Source of the DNA: Haemophilus haemolyticus
Lineage (GTDB): Bacteria > Pseudomonadota > Gammaproteobacteria > Enterobacterales > Pasteurellaceae
NCBI RefSeq assembly: GCF_001679045.1
Contig: NZ_LYCK01000013.1
Coordinates: 291,935 to 355,934 of the forward strand
Length of the DNA: 64,000 nt
Direction: 5' to 3'
The position numbers and the translations under genes are program-made. Under the pieces are notes generated by a model that searched no databases, was not told where the DNA came from, and saw only the letters and a list, made by a program, of their open reading frames with translations. Positions 15,396-23,982 of the stretch are shown here, piece after piece (the stretch's first letter is position 1; each line of letters begins with the position of its first letter).

Positions 15396-16277
15396 TTAAC
15401 TAATTAACATTTTGCTGTATTGTTCAATCATCTCTGCGCTGATTTCGGTTTCGTTAATCTCTGCCGAACGCACAACACCTCGCATTAACTTACTTAATCG
15501 GCGAGCGTTGCCTTTACAGGCCTTCAATAAAGGGGCATTAAACTCACTTGTATTAAGTGCACTTTCCGCTAACATGGCTAAATCGTCATCAGGTAGGGCA
15601 TTACCAAGGTCACAAGCAAATCCCACTCGACTATAAAGCTGTGCCAGTTCGTTATTTTTCCCTTTTAAATTCACCAACAAGCGAGGCATACCCGCTAAAA
15701 TCACGCCACAATTCGTTAAATCGTGAATGCGTCGGATAAATTCCAAAGAGCGGGTAGAAAGTAACTCGGCTTCATCAATCATTAACAAACGTTCCGCACC
15801 ATTTACTTTTTCCACAATTCCTGAAAGTACATCGTTGTTTACCCCTCGGCTGGTTGAACCAACATTTTCTGCAATCTTGCGTAGTAACACTTTCGGTGTG
15901 CAACTTGGATCAACCTCAATCAAAATGGCTGAACTATGTTCTTTCGCATATTGTTTAAGCATTTGTGTTTTGCCTAAGCCTGCCGCACCGTAAATCACAT
16001 TAATTTCGCCCTCTGCGTGGGCAAAGTGCATAATTTCCATACCGCGCTTTGCTGTTTGAGTGGGGACAAATGCATTGTTGTATTTCGCTTCAACCACTTT
16101 CGCCTTATGGCGTGCTAACAACTCATTCACTTTTTCATCGAGCCACTTGGTATCGGTTGGATATTTACCGTTTAAATATTGGCTCACTGTTGTAATAGAT
16201 ACATCAAACAAGGTTGCCACTTGTTTTTGGCTCATCTTGTGCGCATCCATAAACGCTTTTAATTCTTGTGCTTTCAT
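15396..16277 (-). CDS. Mu B-like target-selection AAA+ ATPase
   Basis: The 293-aa product binds DNA as an ATP filament, selects the target and stimulates transposase A. The N-terminal helix-turn-helix (MSQKQVATLFDVSITTVSQY) is followed by Walker A YGAAGLGKT (96-104), Walker B LLMIDEAE (164-171) and the sensor region VILAGMPRLL. The length is near the Mu B length of about 312. The gene follows the transposase by 11 bp. Confidence 0.9.
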   Translation of the reverse strand: MKAQELKAFMDAHKMSQKQVATLFDVSITTVSQYLNGKYPTDTKWLDEKVNELLARHKAKVVEAKYNNAFVPTQTAKRGMEIMHFAHAEGEINVIYGAAGLGKTQMLKQYAKEHSSAILIEVDPSCTPKVLLRKIAENVGSTSRGVNNDVLSGIVEKVNGAERLLMIDEAELLSTRSLEFIRRIHDLTNCGVILAGMPRLLVNLKGKNNELAQLYSRVGFACDLGNALPDDDLAMLAESALNTSEFNAPLLKACKGNARRLSKLMRGVVRSAEINETEISAEMIEQYSKMLIS

Positions 16278-16288
16278 TGCTGCTCTCC

Positions 16289-18268
16289 TTACTCATTCAC
16301 TAACTTTTTTCTTTGTTCCCACGCTTCTTTGTCCGCTTTGGTTAAGAAAATTGGGGTAGCTTCCTGTTTGGCTTTCGGTTTTGTGCGTAACAGTTCAAAA
16401 CCTTGCTGATGCTCAATCGTAATAACAGGATTAAGCTCTGCATTGATTTCATCTACTTGTTCCATTTTAAGTTTCAAGCGACGTTGATGACGTGCTTTAC
16501 GTTGCTGTTCAACAAAGGCAACTGGGAAGGCATCACGTTTATTGCCATTCAATTCGGCATAACACACAAAAGTGCCGTCTTGCTTTCTTATAATCACTTG
16601 GCTTGGATCATGAATATCAAAAGATACTTGAACTTTAATACCTTCCACATCAAGTAACTTGGTATTGAAATATTTATTATTAAACAATCTCACAACGCCA
16701 CGCTCTGGGGTTCTTAATACACTAGGTCTAAATAGATCCCTGGACTCTACTTTAGTGATAAACACTAAATCTTCCTCCTTCATCTTCGCCATTAATTGGA
16801 GACGTTTTGCTGCTGGAGTCATCCCAATTTCACGATGTACATGTTCATTGTTGTACCAATCAATTTGTTCTTGTACAGCTTCTAAAAACGCATTCCAACT
16901 TGGCAATTTCCCTTTTGCCCATTCTTGTTTCGGTGTTAATTCAGCATTACCTTTTCGTTTTGCCTTATCTAACGAAATCACTGCAGTACTAACTTTTCTA
17001 ACAGTTTCTCTATCAGCACCTCTGCCGTGATAAGTTAAAAATTTACGTGCAACAGGATATAAAATCGTTTGATGCACCCGCTCAATAATCCCACGCCCTT
17101 GTGGATTGCCTGGAATCCCTGTTTGGTGATTAATCCCCAAACGCGGCAACATCCCCGTAATATCCCCATCAAGCATCCAGTTTTTCTCGCCACCACCGTT
17201 ATCGGAGTAATAAATTGCAGGTATGCCGTAGCGTTCCACGCCATAACGTAAGGCATCAGCCACCGCCAGAACGTTTTCCGCCAAACTTGCCGACCAACCC
17301 ACAATAAAACGGCACGCGGCATCCATAATCAACGTTACTTCAGGAATAAATGGGCGACCGTGTTCAGGATGAGCGACTTTCAATTTCATCGCATGGCCAT
17401 CACCCACCCACACATCATTCACCTGCAACACGCTCCAATCGCGTTTCACATAAGTGTTAATGGCGCGGAGTTCAGAACCCGTCTTACGACCAATTTCCTT
17501 AATGTGTTTTGGCAATTTCGCTAATGCAGCGCGAACTTGGTCAATACTCGGTTTCATTTCTAAACGTAACGGCTCGTCTGCAAAACGTGCATCCCATTCA
17601 GACGAAAAATAGTGATAGGCTTCTGCCACATTGATGCCATTGGTTTGGCGATATATCGCCAAAAAGTCAGGCAACCACACAATTTCTTCAGCCTTTTTCG
17701 CCACCCGTTGCATTGGTGCGAGGGCTTTTAATCGTTCTTCAGGGGTATCCGCCTTTTCATAATCCAACACCCATTGATTCAAAGTGCGGTCAGATAAAGT
17801 GCGATTTTTTCCTTTCTTGTTATTGGCGGTTTCCACCAATCTCATCAAATCAGAAGAAATGCCACCATGTTTGATTTGTTCACAAAAAAACTTAATCGCC
17901 TTGTAACGAGGTTGGGCTTGTTCAAGCTGTGCCACTTGGGCAACTAACGCCATTCTTGCCCCTGCTACTTCACGTTGTTTTTCCGTTAAAGTTTTTAATT
18001 CCACCTGACGGAGATCGGCGGGAAGAGATTTGGGTTTGGCTTTTACAATAGATACTGCAAATTTGTTACGAATTTCATCTTGTAAGGCTTGTGGCATTGA
18101 TGAAAGAGCATATTCTTTTCCCCCACCTTTTCCTTCACGTTTACGCCATTCCACATTTTCACGTTCAAACAATGCGAGTGCATTTTTATGTGCAGTAGGC
18201 ATGTTTAAAAGTTTAAGTTTTAATAATTCCGCTATCGGATAATGTGTTTTTAAAGAAATTTCGTTCAT
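16289..18268 (-). CDS. Mu A-like DDE transposase
   Basis: The 659-aa transposase cuts and joins the phage ends for integration and replicative transposition. N-terminal end-binding domains run to about residue 240. The RNase-H-like catalytic core has D290 (VWVGDGHAMK), D356 (YYSDNGGG) and E396 (GRGIIERVH), giving the DDE triad. The C-terminal barrel and B/ClpX-binding tail follow. Length matches Mu A (663). One uptake signal pair lies in it (near 17780-17803). The gene looks intact, so the prophage could be mobile. Confidence 0.93.
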   Translation of the reverse strand: MNEISLKTHYPIAELLKLKLLNMPTAHKNALALFERENVEWRKREGKGGGKEYALSSMPQALQDEIRNKFAVSIVKAKPKSLPADLRQVELKTLTEKQREVAGARMALVAQVAQLEQAQPRYKAIKFFCEQIKHGGISSDLMRLVETANNKKGKNRTLSDRTLNQWVLDYEKADTPEERLKALAPMQRVAKKAEEIVWLPDFLAIYRQTNGINVAEAYHYFSSEWDARFADEPLRLEMKPSIDQVRAALAKLPKHIKEIGRKTGSELRAINTYVKRDWSVLQVNDVWVGDGHAMKLKVAHPEHGRPFIPEVTLIMDAACRFIVGWSASLAENVLAVADALRYGVERYGIPAIYYSDNGGGEKNWMLDGDITGMLPRLGINHQTGIPGNPQGRGIIERVHQTILYPVARKFLTYHGRGADRETVRKVSTAVISLDKAKRKGNAELTPKQEWAKGKLPSWNAFLEAVQEQIDWYNNEHVHREIGMTPAAKRLQLMAKMKEEDLVFITKVESRDLFRPSVLRTPERGVVRLFNNKYFNTKLLDVEGIKVQVSFDIHDPSQVIIRKQDGTFVCYAELNGNKRDAFPVAFVEQQRKARHQRRLKLKMEQVDEINAELNPVITIEHQQGFELLRTKPKAKQEATPIFLTKADKEAWEQRKKLVNE

Positions 18269-18311
18269 AAATGATCCTTTTTGTTTCTTTTACGTTTAAA
18301 TTCCTTTAAGA

Positions 18312-18590
18312 TTAAAACTTATTTGTTAAAACAGGTTTTCGGTTACGTTCAATTCGTTCCTGAGAACGTGCAGCCCAAATCTCTTCAGGGGCAACACCGA
18401 CCGCATTAGCGATAAGTCTTTCCATTTTCGGATAGGGTTTATCAAGTGCGGTCTTTAATGTGTTGTAACTCACGTTCCCAGCTTCAGCCAAAGAACGTAA
18501 AGACCACCCGTTTTTACGCAACGCAGCCAAAATATCCGCACGATGCCAATCGCATATAGCGGTTTTTTTTGTGTCGCTTAATACACTCAT
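18312..18590 (-). CDS. Ner-like DNA-binding protein
   Basis: The 92-aa product fits the Ner/Nlp family: WHRADILAALRKNGWSLRSL, helix-turn-helix AEAGNVSYNTLKTALDKPYP, and GVAPEEIWAARSQER. In Mu, Ner turns down the early promoter once lytic growth starts. ATG 18590 is placed 8 nt after AGGAGG; the GTG three codons upstream overlaps that site. It is the first leftward gene after the control region and sits opposite repressor c. Confidence 0.88.
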   Translation of the reverse strand: MSVLSDTKKTAICDWHRADILAALRKNGWSLRSLAEAGNVSYNTLKTALDKPYPKMERLIANAVGVAPEEIWAARSQERIERNRKPVLTNKF

Positions 18591-18815
18591 TACATACACC
18601 TCCTTTTATGTATCCAGTGCGTGTATTAAAGCGTAAAACTTAAATCATTTCAAGTGTAAAACTTAAATATCTTAAAATATTTTCTGTTTAAGTTTAATTT
18701 TTACGTAAAAACAATGACTTACAACTTACATTTACGGAGTTTTATTCTTGTCTAAAAAAGTAAAAGTTATTGGTATGAAAGTTTTACGGTAAAAGATAGT
18801 GTAAAGGTTAAATTT
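18591..18815. promoter_or_regulatory. divergent early/repressor control region with operator repeats
   Basis: This 225-bp AT-rich gap separates ner and c. GTAAAACTTAAAT occurs twice, 23 bp apart (18633-18645 and 18656-18668). Related inverted forms follow (TTTAAGTTTAATTTTTAC near 18686-18703; TTACAACTTAC near 18719). The spacing of about two helical turns is typical of operators for a phage repressor; this is inference. Promoters for both directions must lie here. Confidence 0.6.
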
Positions 18816-19520
18816 ATGAGCAAAGCAAAGATTAATGACCCTGAATTTGGAGCTAGACTTCAATGGATACTTAAAGAGAAATTTGAAGGCAATACTAGTG
18901 AATTTGCTAGACGCATTGGAATTGCAATAACATCATTAAATCGCTGGCTGATAGGTGAGGCAGATCCATCTCGTACCAATCTTATAAAAACAGCCGAGGC
19001 TTCAGGTGTAAACCTTGAATGGTTAGCCCTTGGCGTGGGCGAAATGGACGGCACAAAACCACAGCTGATAAAGCCTGACGTGAATTTACTGGCAAGCAAT
19101 GATGAGACATTTGCAGTGATTGAAGATTGCCGAGAAGTGCGTATTTCAGCCGGTGGCGGTGGTTTTAACGATGAATATAAACCTTATCAAACCACCAAAG
19201 TAGAAAAGGCTTGGCTCGATTCACGCCGCTTAAAAGCGGAAGACTGTGCAATGTTCTTAGTAAGTGGCGATAGCATGTATCCAACGCTAAAAGACGGCGA
19301 AGAAATTATTGTAGATCGGTCTAAAAAGGAATTAAAAGACGGAAAAATCTTTGTATTAAATAATGAAGGTGCAATGCTAGTGAAGAAAGTGCAAATCACC
19401 TACAACGGCATCACACTCATCAGCCAAAACACAGAATACGCACCAATAGAACTCAACGCAGAACAAGCCAATAACTTGATTGTGATAGGGCAAGTCGTGC
19501 GTGGCTATCGTGACTTCTAA
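18816..19520 (+). CDS. S24/LexA-type phage repressor (c)
   Basis: The 234-aa repressor maintains lysogeny. The N-terminal helix-turn-helix (residues 25-55, TSEFARRIGIAITSLNRWL) binds operators. The linker has an Ala-Gly-type cleavage region (SAGGGG, 111-116). The C-terminal S24 peptidase domain has Ser153 in SGDSMYPTL and Lys190/191 in GAMLVKKV. So it should self-cleave with RecA after DNA damage, unlike Mu's own c. It is the only rightward gene of the phage and ends before the terminator at 19728. Confidence 0.9.
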   Translation: MSKAKINDPEFGARLQWILKEKFEGNTSEFARRIGIAITSLNRWLIGEADPSRTNLIKTAEASGVNLEWLALGVGEMDGTKPQLIKPDVNLLASNDETFAVIEDCREVRISAGGGGFNDEYKPYQTTKVEKAWLDSRRLKAEDCAMFLVSGDSMYPTLKDGEEIIVDRSKKELKDGKIFVLNNEGAMLVKKVQITYNGITLISQNTEYAPIELNAEQANNLIVIGQVVRGYRDF

Positions 19521-19727
19521 TATGTCGCCGACATCAATGTCGGTAACATCCAAAGAAACCGCATTACAAGCGCTTTCTTAATATTTTTAAAGCACAAAGG
19601 CAAGGAAGCCTGTGTTCCTTTCAAATACCGCCAAATAATGGCGCATTTTCGCAAATTCTACCCATAATCACACACAACAAACCGCTAGATTTCATCTAAA
19701 CGCACCAAAATCGCCTCAAAAACCAAC

Positions 19728-19764
19728 AAAAAAGGCGATTTCGCCCCATGAAACCGCCTTTTTT
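19728..19764 (+). terminator. terminator after repressor c
   Basis: AAAAAAGGCG and CGCCTTTTTT form a stem around a 17-nt loop. The T-run is on the plus strand, matching the direction of c. Confidence 0.75.
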
Positions 19765-19778
19765 ATTTAGTGAGCTTG

Positions 19779-19826
19779 TAAGTTAGCTTCTAAGTTAGCT
19801 TCTAAGTTAGCTTCTAAGTTATCGTC
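19779..19826. repeat. 12-bp tandem repeat near the phage left end
   Basis: TAAGTTAGCTTC occurs three times head-to-tail (19779-19814), then a diverged fourth unit TAAGTTATCGTC. It lies between the c terminator and the phage end; it could be a protein-binding array or replication slippage. Confidence 0.75.
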
Positions 19827-19971
19827 TTTGGTTAGAAATTTAAGGTAAATTCTTAGTAGCAAAACTCAATGACCTATTCAGTTTAAAGCCGTTTTAAACT
19901 AACTTTAAAATGAACTTTAAATTTTTAAAATGTTTAAAACCTAACAATTCACCGCCAACTTTTATGCAAAA

Positions 19972-20124
19972 TAAAACCCAATTTTCGACCATTTTCCCCC
20001 AATCCCCACCATTTTCCATTTTTGCATAAACTTTCCCCCTAAAAACGCCAAAGCCCCACAAACAGGGGCTCCAGCCAATTTTTTCCCACCAAATTTTTTC
20101 TTTTTCCTTATGCAAATATTGTCA
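19972..20124. promoter_or_regulatory. putative transposase-binding sites at the prophage end
   Basis: The 9-mer TTATGCAAA occurs at 19972-19980 and 20108-20116, and its complement TTTGCATAA at 20031-20039. The site nearest the cas3 boundary is about 8 bp from the inferred end. Three sites of mixed orientation within 150 bp resemble the L1-L3 layout of Mu. The TG/CA terminus is placed at 20123-20124. Confidence 0.5.
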
Positions 20125-20125
20125 C

Positions 20126-21754
20126 TGCCCCACACGTGTCGCCCAAGCTCCAGCGCAAACCGAAGCCGAAAAACGCAATGCCGATTTAAACCGCCTGCGC
20201 AGTGAAATTCTCGATTATGCCGTAGAACAAGCGGCACAAGCGCAAGGGCTGTTCACGCTCACCGTACCGACCGGCGGCGGCAAAACTTTCACTTCCATGG
20301 CATTTGCGTTAGAACACGTCAAACGGCACGGTATGCGGCGCGTGATTTACGTCATCCCGTTCACCAGCATCATCGAACAAAATGCCGCCGAATTCCGCAA
20401 AGCTTTTGGCGAATTAGGCGAACAAGCCGTGTTGGAACACCACAGCACCTTCGACGACGGCAAACTGCAAAATGAGACCACCAAAGACAAATTGCGCCTT
20501 GCCTCGGAAAACTGGGACGCGCCGATTGTCGTGACCACCGCCGTGCAATTCTTTGAATCCCTCTTTGCCGACCGCTCCTCGCGCTGTCGCAAGCTGCACA
20601 ACATCGCAGGCTCCGTCATCATCCTCGACGAAGCGCAAATGCTGCCGCTCAATCTTTTGCTGCCCATCATGCAAGCCATCAAAGAATTGGCGCAAAACTA
20701 CCGCTGCAGCGTCGTCATGTGCACCGCCACCCAACCAGCCGTGCAAGCCGAAAACGGCTTCTATCGCGGCTTTGAAAACGTGCGTGAAATCGCCCCGAAA
20801 CCGACCGCACTTTTCGACAAACTGCGCCGCACCACCGTGCAACACATCGGCACACAAACCGACGCCGACCTGCTAGCCAAACTTGGCGAACACCCGCAAA
20901 TGCTCGTTATCGTCAACAACCGCCGCCACGCCCGCAGCTTGTACGACCAAGCCAAACACCTTGACGGCACGTTCCACCTGACCACCTTGATGTGCGCCAA
21001 ACACCGCAGCCAAAAGCTCGATGAGATTCGAGGTCGTCTGAAAAAGGGCAAACCCTGCCGCGTCATCGCCACGTCCTTAATTGAAGCCGGCGTTGATGTG
21101 GATTTTCCGCTGGTGATGCGCGCCGAAGCAGGCTTAGACAGCGTTGCCCAAGCCGCAGGACGCTGCAACCGCGAAGGCAAAAGGCCGTCTGAAAACAGCT
21201 TTGTCTGGATATTCGTGCCTGAGGAAAAATGGAAAGCCCCACCCGAACTTGCTACCCAAGCCGCCGTAATGCGCCTGACTGCCGATGAGTTTTCAGACGA
21301 CCTCTTATCCACCCAAGCCGTCGTCGCCTACTTCGCCGAGCTTTATCAATTAAAAGGCAGTGAACTGGACAATAAAAAAATTCTGAAAATGCACAACGAT
21401 ACAGGACAAAGCCTCGATTTCCCATTCCAAACCATCGCCGACAAGTTCCGTATGATTGAAAGCCATATGCAGCCGCTGATTATTCCGTTTGATGGTGAAG
21501 CCGAAAATCTCATCAGCAGCCTGCACCACGCCGACCACATCGGCGGACTCTTACGCAAACTGCAACCCTACACCGTTCAAATCCCCGAAAAAGCCCTTGC
21601 CGCTTTATATAAAGCAGGACGTATCGAACTGATTAACGAGAAAAACTTCGGCAAACAGTTTTATACGCTGATTGGGCTGGATTTGTATGATGAAGTGGCG
21701 GGGTTGAGTTGGGAGGATATGGAGTTTTTGAAGGTAGAAATGTTGGTTTTTTAA
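20126..21754 (+). pseudogene. cas3: cas3 (type I-C), 3' part; 5' part removed by prophage insertion
   Basis: Open frame encoding 542 residues of the Cas3 helicase. Walker A TGGGKT lies about 50 residues in, then DEAQ in VIILDEAQMLP, motif III CTAT, and motif VI QAAGRCNREG. These unwind and translocate target DNA. The N-terminal HD nuclease (normally about 230-250 residues before this point) is missing; the frame runs straight into Mu-like phage sequence. The 5' part presumably lies beyond the other prophage end. The gene is GC-rich with one Haemophilus uptake signal (20804-20812) and Neisseria-type ones (21031, 21182, 21292). As it stands, Cas3 interference should be lost while the prophage is present. 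Confidence 0.88.
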
Positions 21755-21772
21755 TTAATTTGGAGATATTTA

Positions 21773-23968
21773 ATGGAAACAGAATCAAATTTTATCTATG
21801 AAAAAATTGCTAGCCAAATTGAGGTAGTAATAGATAAGTTATCACAACAAAATGCGAAAGATAAAATTGATCAAGATATATCTTTTGCAATAGATAACCT
21901 ATACAAATTAAATGGAATCATTCAAAAAGAACTTAACGAATTAAAAAAGATAAGCGAATGGAAAAAATTTACTATTGCTTTTTATGGCGAAACTAATGCT
22001 GGAAAATCAACTTTAATAGAAGCTTTACGTATATTTTTAAAAGAAAAAAGTAAAGTAGAAAGCCAAAAGAAATTTAAGGAGTTGGCTGAGAAAAGTGGTT
22101 TAACTGAAGAGGCTTTCTGTAAAGTTCGCCAAATTATTATGAGTAAAGAAAAAGCAATAGAAGAAGCACAGGAAATTTTAAATAAATTGGATCAAAAATA
22201 TGCTGAATCTATTATGCGAGCTGAAGTTGAAGTTCGTCATTTGTCTGAGTTATTAGAGAAAATTAGAAAGAATCAAAAATGGTGGCAGCGTTTTATTTCT
22301 TTATTTATTCCAATTAAAGAAAAAGAAGAATTGGTTACAGCACGACAACTTTTATCGGAAATTAAGGCTGAAAAGCAAAAAGAATCAGAAGATTTTAAAT
22401 CTCGTCTAAAAACTTTATTGCAAGAAAAGAAAGATGCAGAAGCCGAAAATACACGATTAATTAAAGAAACAGAGAGTTTGAAAGAGTTTGCAGATGGTCA
22501 AATCATTGGAGATGGTCGTTCAGATTTTACCCGTGACAATACTTCATTTGATTTTAACTATAATAATCATGAATTCGCATTGATTGATGTTCCTGGTATT
22601 GAAGGTGATGAAAGTGTTGTACGAACTGCAATTGAAGAGGCTGTTAAGAAAGCTCATGCTATATTTTATGTAACGCGTACTGCACGCCCACCACAAACAC
22701 ATGAAGGAGAGAAGGGAGATAAAAAAGGCACATTAGAAAAAATGAAAGAGCATTTAGGCGCTCAAACAGAAGTTTGGACAATCTACAACCATGCTGTCAA
22801 TAATCCTCGCTCCTTGAAACAACCATTAATTGGTCAAGGCGAAAAAGATGGATTGCGAGCATTGGATGAAAAATTAAAACAAGAGTTAGTAGAGAAGTAT
22901 TGCCAGAGCTTAATTGTTAGTGCAAGGCCAGCCTATTTAGGGTTGACTGAATGTGTTATCCCAGGAAGTAAAGACGCAAATGAACAAAGAAAATTCCTAG
23001 AGCGTTTTGGTACAAGAGATAAAATTTTGGAGTTGAGTGGCTTACCTAATTTTGTAGAAAAATTATCTTCCGAAATCATTGTTGATTACCGTAATAAAAT
23101 TAAACGTTCAAATTTAAATAAGGCTTGCCAGACATTAGATTCTTCAATATGTGATTTAAAAGCGTTAAGTCAAAAATTTAAAGAGGATAGAAAAAAGGTG
23201 AGAGATGAAGTGTTAAATTCTCAGACTAGAATTATAGTGCTAATGGAGCAATTTACAGGTATTCTAGATTCATTAAGAGGAAAAATTTTACAGGCTTTTC
23301 AAAATGAAATTCGAGCTAGTCTTTATTATGAAATAGACAAAGATATTAGTAATGACGCATTTAAACGTAACTTGAAAAATGAAATGGAGTTACAAGCCCA
23401 AAAACTAGAAAATAAATTGAGAAATTCTATTGAATTAGAAGCTAATAAATTTGGAGAGGAATTATTAAATATTGTAAAGCGTACAAGTCTTCACTTAAAT
23501 AATATCGTTAATGAAAGAAGTAATTCATTTAGTATAAAAAATTTTAATTTAGATATAAAGATTGATAATGGTTTGAATCTTATTGGGTTGGTTTCAAGTG
23601 GTGTTGCTATAGTAATAAGCATTGTCTCATTAGCCAGTAATCCAGTAGGCTGGACTTTTGCTTTTGTAGGAGGTGTTTTGGCTGCAGTCGGAGCTTTAAT
23701 TGGAGTAACTAAATCAGTTATTGGTTTTTTTAGCTCAGATTATAAGAAGTCTCAGCAACGTAAAGAAACTGATAATGCGATTCGGAAAGCAGCTAACCAA
23801 ATTGGAAATGAAATGGAAAAAATTCTTAATGACATCAAAAATGCAATGAATGAAGAGGTTGAAAAAGTTTCAATGGAACTTCAGGCTCCATTAAAACAAT
23901 ATAAATCCGTTATAGAGGTATTAGAAAAAGCTGAGACAGAGTTAGAAGCTATTTTTCAAACAATCTAA
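21773..23968 (+). CDS. dynamin-like large GTPase (731 aa) inside the cas operon
   Basis: P-loop GETNAGKST at residues 72-80 and DVPGIEG at 272-278 mark a GTPase. A long coiled-coil insert (about 90-245) splits the G domain. The G4 position reads YNHAVNNP, not NKxD. A helical stalk is followed by a 50-residue hydrophobic segment (602-653) that resembles the membrane paddle of bacterial dynamins, then more coiled coil. The pairing with the next gene recalls LeoB/LeoC-LeoA modules; this is inference. It starts 18 bp after cas3 with TTTGGAGA before ATG and is far more AT-rich than cas3 and cas5c. Membrane remodelling or phage-triggered membrane damage is a plausible role. Confidence 0.75.
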   Translation: METESNFIYEKIASQIEVVIDKLSQQNAKDKIDQDISFAIDNLYKLNGIIQKELNELKKISEWKKFTIAFYGETNAGKSTLIEALRIFLKEKSKVESQKKFKELAEKSGLTEEAFCKVRQIIMSKEKAIEEAQEILNKLDQKYAESIMRAEVEVRHLSELLEKIRKNQKWWQRFISLFIPIKEKEELVTARQLLSEIKAEKQKESEDFKSRLKTLLQEKKDAEAENTRLIKETESLKEFADGQIIGDGRSDFTRDNTSFDFNYNNHEFALIDVPGIEGDESVVRTAIEEAVKKAHAIFYVTRTARPPQTHEGEKGDKKGTLEKMKEHLGAQTEVWTIYNHAVNNPRSLKQPLIGQGEKDGLRALDEKLKQELVEKYCQSLIVSARPAYLGLTECVIPGSKDANEQRKFLERFGTRDKILELSGLPNFVEKLSSEIIVDYRNKIKRSNLNKACQTLDSSICDLKALSQKFKEDRKKVRDEVLNSQTRIIVLMEQFTGILDSLRGKILQAFQNEIRASLYYEIDKDISNDAFKRNLKNEMELQAQKLENKLRNSIELEANKFGEELLNIVKRTSLHLNNIVNERSNSFSIKNFNLDIKIDNGLNLIGLVSSGVAIVISIVSLASNPVGWTFAFVGGVLAAVGALIGVTKSVIGFFSSDYKKSQQRKETDNAIRKAANQIGNEMEKILNDIKNAMNEEVEKVSMELQAPLKQYKSVIEVLEKAETELEAIFQTI

Positions 23969-23982
23969 AAAAAGGAAATATT

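Larger units (their letters stand above)
1..20124 (-). mobile_element. Mu-like transposable prophage (early/left half; truncated by window edge)
   Basis: All genes from 1 to 18590 point left and follow the Mu plan: c repressor (divergent), Ner, transposase A, ATPase B, small early genes, GemA, Mor, lysis, gp27/28 terminase, gp29 portal, gp30, G, protease I. The right boundary is set at 20124. There the AT-rich phage sequence ends in ...TTGTCA, giving the TG/CA terminus expected of Mu transposons, and GC-rich cas3 coding sequence begins. Three TTATGCAAA/TTTGCATAA motifs near this end look like transposase-binding sites. The other end and its target duplication lie left of the window. The exact end base is inferred from the TG/CA rule and composition, not proven. 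Confidence 0.9.
19521..20124. other. non-coding left end of the prophage
   Basis: This stretch holds a small CCGACAT/ATGTCGG hairpin after the repressor stop, the c terminator (19728-19764), a 12-bp tandem repeat (19779-19826), a TTTAAA-rich tract (19889-19942) and three putative transposase sites. No gene seen on either strand. Confidence 0.6.
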
